The position numbers and the translations under genes were made by a program. A stretch of DNA of 64,000 nucleotides from Endozoicomonas montiporae CL-33 (GTDB taxonomy: Bacteria > Pseudomonadota > Gammaproteobacteria > Pseudomonadales > Endozoicomonadaceae), in NCBI RefSeq assembly GCF_001583435.1, contig NZ_CP013251.1:4601215-4665214 (forward strand), written 5' to 3'. The notes under the pieces were generated by a model. The model did no database searches. It saw nothing but the letters and a program-made list of their open reading frames with translations, and was not told the origin of the DNA. Numbering within the stretch: the stretch's first letter is position 1; every line of letters starts with the position of its first letter. Below, piece after piece: positions 1 to 8,533 of the stretch.

Positions 1-772
1 CTGGCTGTGACACATGGTGACCTGTATAATGAACGGATAAATCACTGTTCATCTTCTTTAACAAGAAGCTCGGATAAGGCGTTTTAAGTGACCCTTCCTG
101 AAAAAAAAAACCTGCTAACACTTGTAACGATTGACTGTCGTCCATCTGGATCACCTTCCGCTGTATCCGGCTTTCGACCAGAATACCCGGAAGGTAAGCA
201 TCGCCACTCTTATCCTGACGATCAACTGTCGAATGATCATGTTCTGCAACACTTTTCAACAAAAATCTGAAGGAACTGATTAGATGATTGGTTGTGATGA
301 CAATAGGCTTAACATCTGCTTCTCCGGTACAGACTAAAACAGCTTTAGAAACTTTCTGGCAGGCATCGACAGGTTCAGATACCCAGTTTTTAACCGCATC
401 ATGAAACTTCAGATACAAGGTACCCGGTTTAGTGGGAACAAAAATAAGCTCGTTCTGATCTGAAAGAGCAATGGCTAAAGCTGTAGTTTCAGGAGTCTGT
501 GGATTTTTTAAATAAGCGTTAAAGCGACGTTCCCTGGGCGAAAATGTAACCTGGGTGGCTTCAGAAGAGGTCAACTTTTTACCGCTACCAACTTCGGCAT
601 TGGACATCCAGCAAATAACGTCATTGCCATAAAAATTGCAATAACTATTCATATTTGCCTGCAACAAAGCAGGGAGAGAACAAAGCAACAAAACACACAA
701 ACGACCAGTTCGCTTCTGGCGGCGTCGTCCTGTTTCTTCCCCTCCTGATTGAGCATGAGTAAGAGACTGCAT
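1..772 (-). CDS. Hypothetical secreted protein, 3' end beyond the window
   Basis: An open frame runs from ATG at 772 leftwards to the window edge without a stop (at least 257 codons). After a basic, Arg-rich start (residues about 15-25) there is a hydrophobic stretch (LCVLLLCSLPALLQA, about 26-40) that looks like a signal peptide. The mature part begins near NMNSYCNFYGNDVICWMSN. Cysteines at intervals suggest disulfides and an extracytoplasmic location. I do not recognise the family. A run of T codons (Phe-Phe-Phe) near residue 224 is a homopolymer where a sequencing indel is possible, but the frame stays open on both sides. The C-terminus is not visible, so length and function are undetermined. 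Confidence 0.6.
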   Translation of the reverse strand, partial: MQSLTHAQSGGEETGRRRQKRTGRLCVLLLCSLPALLQANMNSYCNFYGNDVICWMSNAEVGSGKKLTSSEATQVTFSPRERRFNAYLKNPQTPETTALAIALSDQNELIFVPTKPGTLYLKFHDAVKNWVSEPVDACQKVSKAVLVCTGEADVKPIVITTNHLISSFRFLLKSVAEHDHSTVDRQDKSGDAYLPGILVESRIQRKVIQMDDSQSLQVLAGFFFQEGSLKTPYPSFLLKKMNSDLSVHYTGHHVSQP

Positions 773-855
773 GATGCTATAAAACCTCGTCATTTAGCAG
801 ACGAGGAGTATAGATCCTGACAGAAAAGACAGATGTTAAATTTACATTACTGCAA

Positions 856-1431
856 TCAAAACCGGGACGGATTTTTACCCGAAACACCACGATAGAACGC
901 TTGAATCTCAGCCAGATCCTTCTCGTAATCACCGGTTGGATGAAACATAGGGCCAAAACCTGCCACTTTGCGCTTGTAGTCAAGAAAGGACATGGCAATG
1001 GGTACATTGGCTCCCGCAGCGACATGGTAAAAGCCACTTTTCCATTTTGTGACTTTACCCCGTGTGCCTTCAGGTGAAAGAGCAATAAACAGGTTGTTGT
1101 TCTGGTTGAACTGATCAATGGTCTGCTGGACCAGCCCTGTGTGCTTACTACGTTCTACAGAAATGCCACCAAGAAAATGCATAATTGGCCCCATAGGGCC
1201 TTTAAATAACGAATTTTTCCCCATCCAGAACACTTTTAGCCGGAAAGAAAAGGCCATCAGCATCATGAAAATAAAATCCCAGTTGCTGGTGTGGGGGGCC
1301 GCAATGACAACACACTTGTCAACCGCTGGCAGCTGGCCTTCTTTCTTCCAGCCAGCCAGCTTGAGAATGCCGCTCGACAGCAGGCGCAGGGTGGTGTTGA
1401 TCACCGGAGTATCAAATATGGTACGACGCAT
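856..1431 (-). CDS. Lysophospholipid acyltransferase (PlsC-type) family protein
   Basis: 191 residues. The HX4D acyltransferase motif is visible as HTSNWD (about residues 46-51), followed by a GG-S-ER element (FLGGISVERS) and the acceptor-binding SPEGTRG motif (about 118-124). These are the hallmark blocks of the glycerol-3-phosphate/1-acylglycerol-3-phosphate acyltransferase family, which transfers acyl chains to lysophospholipids at the inner membrane. The protein is shorter than the roughly 240-residue PlsC enzymes and lacks an obvious N-terminal membrane anchor, as do many small lysophospholipid acyltransferase-like proteins. The natural substrate cannot be read from sequence. It stands alone between an unknown secreted protein and a palindromic repeat. 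Confidence 0.85.
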   Translation of the reverse strand: MRRTIFDTPVINTTLRLLSSGILKLAGWKKEGQLPAVDKCVVIAAPHTSNWDFIFMMLMAFSFRLKVFWMGKNSLFKGPMGPIMHFLGGISVERSKHTGLVQQTIDQFNQNNNLFIALSPEGTRGKVTKWKSGFYHVAAGANVPIAMSFLDYKRKVAGFGPMFHPTGDYEKDLAEIQAFYRGVSGKNPSRF

Positions 1432-1563
1432 GAACTCGGACTATGTCAGTAAAAGAGTAAATTGCTCTGATTATACGGCATCCGGGTAGTCGTCACAGTC
1501 AGACATTCTTACTAAGTACTCAGCCGTATGAAATCGACATTTTTTGGCTTATTAGGCAGAAGC

Positions 1564-1729
1564 TAGGAGCCTTTCGGACTTACCACTGACCTACTGCGAA
1601 AAAGCCGGATTTGGCCATTTTTGACGATCCTTTTCGTTGAATAGCTCGCTATTCGCCTCAAATGATCGTCAAAACTGTCTCAAACCGGTCTTTTTCTCGC
1701 TACGGTCGGCTAAGTCCGACAGGCTCCTA
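1564..1729. repeat. 166-bp near-perfect palindromic repeat (MITE- or REP-like)
   Basis: The two ends (1564-1582 and 1711-1729) are 19-bp inverted copies with one mismatch, beginning TAGGAGCC. Inner blocks (GCGAAAAAG, TTTTGACGATC, GCGAATAGC types) also pair, so the whole stretch can fold on itself around the centre at about 1646. No open frame of note lies inside. It separates the acyltransferase gene from the VTC gene; both run leftward. This layout is typical of a dispersed mobile or processed repeat, but only one copy is visible here. Confidence 0.7.
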
Positions 1730-1750
1730 AGCAATATATGGCGGACTTTA

Positions 1751-2428
1751 TCACTTCCAGATCAGTTTACGTATGCCGGTCACGTACTTGGAGTGTCGGG
1801 AGGCAATCATAGGACAGGTGCCCATCAATGCAGACAGTTCGTCTTCAAAATCTCCGGCCGCTTTCAGCTCGAGAAGATAATATTGCCCTAAAGGCTGGAA
1901 GTTGATCAGATTGGGCCGGTCACTGTAACGCTGGTCATAGACAACAATATTACTGTCTATGGTTGCTCTGATTTTCTGGCAGGCTGAAACGTAATACTCC
2001 CTGCTATAAGAGCAAATCAAAATCGGCATAACACCGTTTCCAAGGATAATACGTCCTTCCTCGGGTAACTGGCTATAACAGTCTCTTAGCACTGAACGCC
2101 AACTACTGTTTTCCTGCTCTAAATGAAGCGGGGCATCAAAAATAATCTTGCGCCCTTTGCCTGATTTTTTGAGTTTAAATTCCAGCTTTGCATTATTGGC
2201 TTCACCAATATCACCGTACCAGCGTATGCGATTTTTTTTGCGCTCACTGATGCCATTCAGATTGGTTTCGTACATAGCCAGATCGCAGCTGTCCAGGTAC
2301 AGGCTGTTAACAACCCTCGGAGCATAGTGAGTTGAAAACAGCAGAGGGTGAGTCTTAAGCCATACCTGAAACTTTTGGGCCTGCGTCATCGGTATTGGAA
2401 TTTTTACTTCAAACCTGAATTCATCCAT
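1751..2428 (-). CDS. VTC-domain (polyphosphate polymerase-like) protein
   Basis: 225 residues. It matches the bacterial VTC-domain family of the triphosphate tunnel metalloenzyme fold: N-terminal FRFEVKIPI strand with the E-K signature, VNSLYLDS, KKNRIRWYGD and KLEFKLKKSGKGRK strands rich in Arg/Lys that would line the tunnel, and a C-terminal LLELKAAGD strand. In eukaryotes the domain polymerises ATP into polyphosphate; bacterial versions next to CotH are mostly uncharacterised. Its ATG is immediately next to the stop of the CotH gene, so the two are probably translationally coupled. Together with the DUF4956 gene it forms a three-gene leftward operon. Confidence 0.85.
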   Translation of the reverse strand: MDEFRFEVKIPIPMTQAQKFQVWLKTHPLLFSTHYAPRVVNSLYLDSCDLAMYETNLNGISERKKNRIRWYGDIGEANNAKLEFKLKKSGKGRKIIFDAPLHLEQENSSWRSVLRDCYSQLPEEGRIILGNGVMPILICSYSREYYVSACQKIRATIDSNIVVYDQRYSDRPNLINFQPLGQYYLLELKAAGDFEDELSALMGTCPMIASRHSKYVTGIRKLIWK

Positions 2429-5067
2429 TACTTTGGCTTTTCCGATTTCATGATGCCCTTGTACAATGCTTTTATATTCACATCTTCAGAGCCTAAAGCA
2501 TCACCATCAATGGTCATGACACTGCCTTTTTCAACCAGTGTTTTATCGACGCAGTTAAACTGAACACAGGTAATATCATTGGCAATTAATGACGCCGGAC
2601 CGAAAATAGGTTTCTTGGTATAACTCATCAACGAGTATTCTTTGATACCCTCAAGCGTCACATGACTGGCTTTCACTTCAGACCGGTCTTTGACCGCTAT
2701 GGCAACATTGCTGTTTTTTATGGTGCTGTTGTCAACAGCCAGCTGACTGGATTCACCGGCTGAAACCGCCTTGTCACTGATACCTTCAAAATAACTGTTG
2801 CTGATCGTTAAGGCCGAACCACTGGTGTCTATGCCATCACCACCTGATACCAACCCAACATTGATAAACTGGCTGTTATTAACTTTGCCTCCACAAAAAT
2901 CACAGTCAAAACCATCTGAAAGTGCGTTTCTAATGGTCAACCGGTTAATATCAATCTGGCTGTTAATGATATTCAGAGCATCTTCAGAAAGGTTATCCTG
3001 AATGTTCAGGTGGTCAATCATGACATTCTGATTAATAAAATAAACAGCGCCCCTTGGTCGCCAGAACCCAAGCTTGGGATTTCTGGCTTCAGTCACGATC
3101 AAATGACGAACCTTGCTGTTCTTTACTGCACCGCTACCAAAAACGGTCAGTCCGGACCAGGCATCGCTTTGAGGTTGTTTATTGAATGTCACCGGGTTGC
3201 TTTCCGTGCCATTAACATGGAGTTCACCAAATACCATTAACCCGGAGCCTTTCGAAAACGAAAGCTCTGCCCCTTTTTGAATAGTGACTTTCCAATCCGC
3301 CGGTGTCACCAGATAATCATCAACCTGCCATTTTCCAGCCTGTATTTCCCAGCCTTGTGACAATCTTTTGATAAATGGGTAGTTTTTCAGTACCGAAGAC
3401 CCGGAAGGGCGCGGTATAAACGACAAAGCACCTTTATTAAGAATAAAGGAATGAGCTTCTTTCTTTTCCTTTGGATAAGAAGCCAGTACTTTTAACTGTC
3501 TGGTTTCTTCAGGCAAAGAGATGTCGAGACGTTCACCAGACTCCACCTGCCGTGGCAAGCCAATAATTTCGGAATCAATCGCTAATTCACGGCCGTCAGC
3601 ATAGACATACTTTACTTCCCGAACTTTTAACGAACGGGCATCAGGATTTAAGATCGATAAAACCGGCTCATTGCCGGAAGAACGAAAGGCGGTTTTGAAT
3701 TCCCAGGGTAAAACCGCTTCCATGGACTGCATAGGCAAATGCAAATCAGGGCCCATCCCGCGAAACTGAGAACAAGGCTCGTTTTTATAATCAGTGTTCA
3801 AACAGTCCGCCTGTTCCTTCATTTGAGCAAGATCGTAATCACCCAGTAATGGAGAGCTGGCATGCAGTTTACGTGTGAACGCCTTCTGCTTTTCCTGAAG
3901 CTCGCTGATCAGAGATCCGCTATCTATTTGTTCCCGTAAGTGAGCGAGTGCTGCCTGATAACTGTTATTAATCGCCTCATCAGAAAGCATCACCCGGCTA
4001 ATCAGGGAGTCATCCGTCGGCTTTTTCATTAACCGCAAATGACGTGATACCGCGACATCCACATCACTCTGAATGGGTTCAAGCCTTGCTGTGTGCGGAT
4101 TATAATACCAGCGCCAGTTATTCCAGGTCAGGGAGTGCCAGGCTCCCCAGACATCCACGGTCGCCAGATACTGTCCCAGTTTTTCAACATCAAAAACATC
4201 GCTGGCGCTTCGCTTGCCATTAAGAAAATCACTGATCAGGCTCATGGCCACTCTGCGCTGATTGCCTAATTCTTCTTTTTTCAGCACTGTATTACTCTGG
4301 ATCACTCTGGGCTTGAGTTCACGGTGTACCTGACCACTGTCATCAACCGTCTCAGACAGCAAGTCCAGACGAACGACCAACCCTTCGGTTCTGTGGCTTC
4401 CAGCTATCAAATCCTGACCAAAAGCCTGCTCCAGCAACATAACGCCCCAGTCTTCCCCATTGACAATCACACTCACCGGCGTCTGTCTGGGTGAGATAAT
4501 ATCAAAGCCAGCCAGCTCCATGGTTTCCCTGAACAACTCAGCGCCCTGATGTTGTCGAACACTGGAACTGATCAACGCAAAACGACGGGTTCCGAATATT
4601 GCCTTTCCCTTTTTTAAATTGACACGAATCGACCAACGGTCTGCACCATTTACATGATCCAGCATGTCACCCTGCAATCGGAAATCAGCTTTATAAGCTA
4701 TACGGTCATAATACAAAGTGCCTTTCGCCGTTTGTCTGTCTTCAGGAATTCGTCCCGAAGCCATTGCCTGCTTTCGATCCTCGGCGAGCTTGCGCATTTC
4801 TTTGTATTTAATATCCAGCCGCATCACCGGCTGGTCGCGATCGGCTGCAAAAAACTTTTGGGGGGCTTTTATAACATCACCGACAAACTGAACCGCTTTG
4901 TCTTTAGAATTTGTGTGTAACGCACGGTACCCACCCTGAACCAGCATAACCTTTACCAGTTCCAGAGAGGGTAATAAAAGAATCAAGCTTAAAGACAGCG
5001 CCCCCCAAAAGAACCACTTCTCTCTTTTGGAGATAAAACTGGCCTGACGATCAAGGCGTAGCTTCAT
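2428..5067 (-). CDS. CotH kinase family protein with C-terminal beta-helix
   Basis: 879 residues. A membrane anchor lies at about residues 19-40 (WGALSLSLILLLPSLELV). The CotH kinase core follows (about 70-400), with FRLQGD, WSIRVNLKKG, VNGEDWGVMLLEQAFGQDL and the WRWYYNPHTARLEPIQSDVD block that matches the family's catalytic Asp region. CotH proteins are atypical secreted kinases. Residues about 560-850 contain repeated strands (GELHVNGTESNPVTF, SGLTVFGSG, LNIINSQIDINRLTI) characteristic of a right-handed parallel beta-helix, suggesting polysaccharide binding on the cell surface. It lies between DUF4956 (2 bp upstream) and VTC (overlapping by one base), a recurrent gene triad. Confidence 0.85.
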   Translation of the reverse strand: MKLRLDRQASFISKREKWFFWGALSLSLILLLPSLELVKVMLVQGGYRALHTNSKDKAVQFVGDVIKAPQKFFAADRDQPVMRLDIKYKEMRKLAEDRKQAMASGRIPEDRQTAKGTLYYDRIAYKADFRLQGDMLDHVNGADRWSIRVNLKKGKAIFGTRRFALISSSVRQHQGAELFRETMELAGFDIISPRQTPVSVIVNGEDWGVMLLEQAFGQDLIAGSHRTEGLVVRLDLLSETVDDSGQVHRELKPRVIQSNTVLKKEELGNQRRVAMSLISDFLNGKRSASDVFDVEKLGQYLATVDVWGAWHSLTWNNWRWYYNPHTARLEPIQSDVDVAVSRHLRLMKKPTDDSLISRVMLSDEAINNSYQAALAHLREQIDSGSLISELQEKQKAFTRKLHASSPLLGDYDLAQMKEQADCLNTDYKNEPCSQFRGMGPDLHLPMQSMEAVLPWEFKTAFRSSGNEPVLSILNPDARSLKVREVKYVYADGRELAIDSEIIGLPRQVESGERLDISLPEETRQLKVLASYPKEKKEAHSFILNKGALSFIPRPSGSSVLKNYPFIKRLSQGWEIQAGKWQVDDYLVTPADWKVTIQKGAELSFSKGSGLMVFGELHVNGTESNPVTFNKQPQSDAWSGLTVFGSGAVKNSKVRHLIVTEARNPKLGFWRPRGAVYFINQNVMIDHLNIQDNLSEDALNIINSQIDINRLTIRNALSDGFDCDFCGGKVNNSQFINVGLVSGGDGIDTSGSALTISNSYFEGISDKAVSAGESSQLAVDNSTIKNSNVAIAVKDRSEVKASHVTLEGIKEYSLMSYTKKPIFGPASLIANDITCVQFNCVDKTLVEKGSVMTIDGDALGSEDVNIKALYKGIMKSEKPK

Positions 5068-5069
5068 GG

Positions 5070-5801
5070 CTATAGACCTGAGATATCGTTTTGTTCAAGT
5101 ATCGATATTTCAACATGATTGAACTTGCTATCCAGTTCGCTCATGATCAAATCCAGTTGTTGCGCACTATCAACATTGATAAAGAACAGGGCATCCACTT
5201 TTGACTCGGAATAATCAAGCCGACTCAGCTCCATTCTTGTCACATAGTTAATGAGTACGTTCTTTAAACCGGACAGTACAGTGTCTCTTGAAGAGCCTGT
5301 GTCCATCGAATAGCTGACCGACAGGAACAGAGCGTTTTCATGGAAAGACTGTGCAGTCTTCTTTCTGGAAAAGATCAATAGCACCAGGATGATAAAGCAG
5401 GCCGCTATGGCAGCAAATGTCTGACCCGCACCAAGCGCAATCGCTATACCAATATTCAAGAACAGGTACACCAGCTCTTCAGGCTCTTTAATAGGCGTTC
5501 TGAATCGTACAATAGACAAGGCACCCACAAGACCCAGCGCAAGCGCCAGAGAAGCCTTAACGACGGTAATAATCAGAATGATTGACAACATGAGGGTTGG
5601 AAACAGTCTGGAAAAGTCCTTTCTGTTACCAAAAGCCTTTGAGTATTTCCTGAAGTGGATGCCTATCAGGTTAGCCAGGGCATAACCAATGAGTAGGTTC
5701 AAAGCCAGAGATGCCAGACTGATACTGGCATAAGGAAACAATGTAGATTTGATATCCTGCGGTAGATAGGAAATCAATAAGGGATCAACGGATTCCAACA
5801 T
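5070..5801 (-). CDS. DUF4956 domain-containing membrane protein
   Basis: 243 residues with about four hydrophobic segments (roughly 20-45, 65-105, 115-140), then a soluble C-terminal domain. The GLVGALSIVRFRTPIKEPEE block is the family signature of DUF4956, found next to CotH and VTC genes. A good ribosome site (AGGAAGG, about 8 bases before the ATG) supports the start. It is the first gene of the DUF4956-cotH-vtc operon. Function is unknown; by association it may help place or energise a surface-polymer or polyphosphate system at the membrane. Confidence 0.85.
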   Translation of the reverse strand: MLESVDPLLISYLPQDIKSTLFPYASISLASLALNLLIGYALANLIGIHFRKYSKAFGNRKDFSRLFPTLMLSIILIITVVKASLALALGLVGALSIVRFRTPIKEPEELVYLFLNIGIAIALGAGQTFAAIAACFIILVLLIFSRKKTAQSFHENALFLSVSYSMDTGSSRDTVLSGLKNVLINYVTRMELSRLDYSESKVDALFFINVDSAQQLDLIMSELDSKFNHVEISILEQNDISGL

Positions 5802-5828
5802 GTTTCAACCTTCCTCTATTAAGGAATA

Positions 5829-5952
5829 GTCCCAAAATAACTTCCATATTTCCGTCATTCCCGCGAAGGTGGGAATCCACCACGAACAGTGGATCCCCGC
5901 CTTCGCGGGGATGACGAACTAAAACTGAAGAATCGGGAAGTTATTTCAGGAC
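5829..5952. repeat. 124-bp palindromic repeat upstream of the DUF4956 operon
   Basis: The outer arms (5829-5845 and 5936-5952) are inverted copies of GTCCCAAAATAACTTCC with two mismatches. The inner arms (5854-5880 and 5889-5915) pair through CGTCATTCCCGCGAAGG-type sequence, a motif common in dispersed repeats of many proteobacteria. The element sits upstream of the operon promoter region and may act as a bidirectional terminator or attenuator. The target-site boundaries are not clear. Confidence 0.65.
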
Positions 5953-6073
5953 TTATCCTAAGCCTCTATTCAATTCCCATGTTGAGAATTTGTCTGAATC
6001 GCCAGTGTTCAACGCAAGGTCAAACACGGCAAATTCATGCACTAGAGCCTGTATCGACAGGTTTTATAAATGT

Positions 6074-7297
6074 TTAATCCGACTCAATTGAGCTGAGTTT
6101 TCGGGTAGCAGATGTTCCTCTCCGCTCAAATTTCATCATTCTGATCGCCATAAAAGAGATAAGCGTATAAAGCCCTCCACTGCCAATCACCACGCCCGGC
6201 CAGCCTTTCGCTTCCCAGCAGGCTATCAGGTAAAAACCGCCCAAGCCGCCCCCCGCGTAATAATGAACCAGATACAAGGCGTTCGCTGTCGCTCTGGCCC
6301 GGGTTGCTTTCTGGCTGACCCATCCATAAGTCATAGAGTGGGAAAAGAATGAACCACTACTGATGAGCAACAAGCCAATAATCATGGACTGCACACTGTC
6401 ATGGACTGCCACCAGTGTTCCCAGAAAGCTAACAGCAGTTCCAAGAAAAATGCCTGACGGCACACTCCATCTGGACTTCCAGTGACCACTTAAACGCGCC
6501 GTTATGCTGCCACTGAGGTAACAGAGGAAAATCATCGAGGCTACGCTGACCGGCATTGAATAAGGCGGTGCCACCAGCCTGAGCCCCATCACCGTGAACA
6601 GGTTAACAAACAGCGCAAAGTTAACGCCCCCAATCAGCATGGCAATCCATAGCTTCGGCGTTTGAATATGAGCAACCACCTGACGAACATGAGAACGCAG
6701 ACTCACTTCCGGTGCAGGTGAAAACTGCTTTGCCTTTGGTAGCAGTATGTAGACGACAATAGCCCCTGCCAGACTGAACAGAGCCATAACAACCACCGCT
6801 AACTGCCAACTCCAGTACTGAGCGATTACCCCCCCAAATACCCGGCCAGTAATACCACCGAATGAGTTGGCACTGACATAGGCTCCCACAGCAATCATCA
6901 GCGCCTTTGGTGAAAACTCTTCTGCCATATACGCCACAGCCACAGCAGTAAAACCGGCAAGGGAGATGCCCATAGCTGCACGCGCGAGGGTCATGCCAAG
7001 CAAAGAGTCCGTTGCCAGAACCATCAGTCCAACCACCGGCAGCAAAGATAAACTGACCATCATGACCTTATAACGCCCAATCACTTCAGAGCAGATTGCC
7101 CATGGAATCAGAGTGGCCGACAAAGCCAGCGTACCGCCTGCAACCAGCCAGTTCACCCGGGCTGCACTGACAGAAAAAGCCTCTGTCATCACCGGCAACA
7201 GGGGCTGAAAGAGATAGAGGTTACAGAAAATAAGAAAACCACCTAACCCCAAAGCTAATCGGGCTCTGCGATATTCCGTGGTGTTGAGATCAATCAT
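6074..7297 (-). CDS. MFS transporter (YnfM-like)
   Basis: 407 residues with twelve predicted membrane segments typical of the major facilitator superfamily; the central cytoplasmic loop lies near residues 195-210. The start FCNLYLFQPLLPVMTEAF and the LARAAMGISLAGFTAVAVAYMAEEF segment resemble the YnfM/arabinose-efflux-like subgroup, which exports small molecules by proton antiport. The substrate is not evident. A LysR regulator (7506-8384) is divergent and shares the 208-bp intergenic region, the usual arrangement when the regulator controls the transporter. Confidence 0.85.
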   Translation of the reverse strand: MIDLNTTEYRRARLALGLGGFLIFCNLYLFQPLLPVMTEAFSVSAARVNWLVAGGTLALSATLIPWAICSEVIGRYKVMMVSLSLLPVVGLMVLATDSLLGMTLARAAMGISLAGFTAVAVAYMAEEFSPKALMIAVGAYVSANSFGGITGRVFGGVIAQYWSWQLAVVVMALFSLAGAIVVYILLPKAKQFSPAPEVSLRSHVRQVVAHIQTPKLWIAMLIGGVNFALFVNLFTVMGLRLVAPPYSMPVSVASMIFLCYLSGSITARLSGHWKSRWSVPSGIFLGTAVSFLGTLVAVHDSVQSMIIGLLLISSGSFFSHSMTYGWVSQKATRARATANALYLVHYYAGGGLGGFYLIACWEAKGWPGVVIGSGGLYTLISFMAIRMMKFERRGTSATRKLSSIESD

Positions 7298-7405
7298 GAG
7301 TCTGAAGCGTATTTATTCCTTGATACTCTGAACACTAACAAGCTTATTGAGATAATAAAAATATATAATTAATATTAAATTGATATCTTTTTTTAATAAA
7401 TGAAC

Positions 7406-7465
7406 TACCCCGGAGCAAGCTCCGGGGTATCAAGTTAGCTCTTGAGTAGTTCGCAGCAAGCTGCG
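7406..7465. repeat. Two short palindromes in the MFS/lysR intergenic region
   Basis: A perfect 24-bp palindrome (TACCCCGGAGC, AA, and its complement; 7406-7429) is followed by a smaller related one (CGCAGC, AA, GCTGCG; 7452-7465). They could be repeat fragments or structures that separate the divergent promoters. No T-run follows, so termination is not the obvious role. A LysR operator should also lie in this 208-bp gap, but I could not place a clear T-N11-A site. Confidence 0.45.
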
Positions 7466-7505
7466 GGGAATTAGACCCAAGGCTTCGCATTAAACTAAGC
7501 CAATC

Positions 7506-8384
7506 ATGAACCCGCGCCATCTTCACTACTTTGTCACTCTGGCTGAAACAAAGCACTTCACCCGTGCTGCAGAAAAGCTGCATATCGCCCAACCCGCCCT
7601 CAGCATTGCTATCAAAAAACTGGAGCACGAGTTTGATCTGCAACTGTTTCGCCGCAATGAACGACAGGTATCGCTAACCAGTGAAGGCAGCGTATTGCTG
7701 ACTCATGCCCGGCGTATTCTGCAACAGATTGATGGTGCCAAACTGGCCATGGCGGAACTCAAAGGGCTGGAAAAAGGAGAGGTAAAGCTAGGCATGCCCA
7801 ACATGCTGGGCTCTTATTATTTCCCGGAAATACTGATCGCGTTTAAACGTCGATACCCCAACATCAGGCTCACTCTGGTGGAAGCGGGCAGCCACTCTAT
7901 CCGCAAAAAGCTGTGTGAAGGCGAGCTGGATCTGGGCATTATCAGTAGCGACCAGATGGAAGAGGAGCTACTGTCAAAACACCTCTTCAGCTCTGAAATC
8001 ACAGCCGTGGTGGGTAGAAATCACCGGTTCAGCAACAAATCCACCCTTACCTTTGATGAGTTCTTTCAGGAAGAACTGGCCATGTTCAAATCCGGTTACT
8101 TCCACCGTGAATACATTGATGCCGTATGCAAACAGTACGATTTTTTACCAAAATACGCCTTTGAAACCAATCTTCTACCCATGATTCTCAGCGCCGTAAG
8201 GCATGATTTTGCGATTACAGCACTTCTAAAAATGGTGGCTGACCATGAAGACGACATTGTTTCGATTCCTTTTGCCAACCCGATCAGGCTGGATATCGCG
8301 ATCAGCTGGCGGAAGAGGGGGTATCTGTCTGTTGCTGAGCGAGCCTTCATCGAATTCCTAACAACAGAAATCAATAAAAAATGA
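7506..8384 (+). CDS. LysR-family transcriptional regulator
   Basis: 292 residues, the family's usual size. The N-terminal winged HTH is clear (LHYFVTLAETKHFTRAAEK, then QPALSIAIKKLE, residues about 5-50), followed by LFRRNERQVSLTSEG and a periplasmic-binding-protein-like effector domain (about 90-290) with the GELDLGIIS motif. It probably regulates the divergent MFS gene and itself in response to an unknown small molecule. The stop codon lies inside the stem of the terminator that serves the converging transporter operon. Confidence 0.9.
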   Translation: MNPRHLHYFVTLAETKHFTRAAEKLHIAQPALSIAIKKLEHEFDLQLFRRNERQVSLTSEGSVLLTHARRILQQIDGAKLAMAELKGLEKGEVKLGMPNMLGSYYFPEILIAFKRRYPNIRLTLVEAGSHSIRKKLCEGELDLGIISSDQMEEELLSKHLFSSEITAVVGRNHRFSNKSTLTFDEFFQEELAMFKSGYFHREYIDAVCKQYDFLPKYAFETNLLPMILSAVRHDFAITALLKMVADHEDDIVSIPFANPIRLDIAISWRKRGYLSVAERAFIEFLTTEINKK

Positions 8385-8418
8385 CCTGTACACGACGACT
8401 TGTCCTGTGCAGGTCATT
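8380..8418 (-). terminator. Terminator of the metP-metS operon
   Basis: Arms AATGACCTGTACA (8380-8392) and TGTGCAGGTCATT (8406-8418) pair over 13 bp with one mismatch. Read leftward the stem is followed by TTTTTATTG, a U-run fitting intrinsic termination of the transporter operon. The rightward side has no U-run. Confidence 0.75.
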
Positions 8419-8435
8419 GTCTCAATCAATGAGAA

Positions 8436-8531
8436 TCACTGATTTTTCATTGCCTTGCGAATACACAGGCTGGCACCACCGACGGTTACACCAAACCCGA
8501 ACACCATCATAAGAATTGCACCAACAGTCAT
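8436..8531 (-). CDS. metS: MetS-like small subunit of the NSS transporter
   Basis: 31 residues (start MTVGAILMMVFGFGVTVGG, end RKAMKNQ), a single membrane span followed by a basic tail. This matches the MetS-type small subunit that accompanies NSS-family methionine/alanine importers of the MetPS kind. Its ATG begins two bases after the transporter stop (TGA TC ATG), so translation is coupled. The small partner is known to be required for transport in characterised systems; here the role is inferred from size, sequence and position. Confidence 0.8.
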   Translation of the reverse strand: MTVGAILMMVFGFGVTVGGASLCIRKAMKNQ

Positions 8532-8533
8532 GA

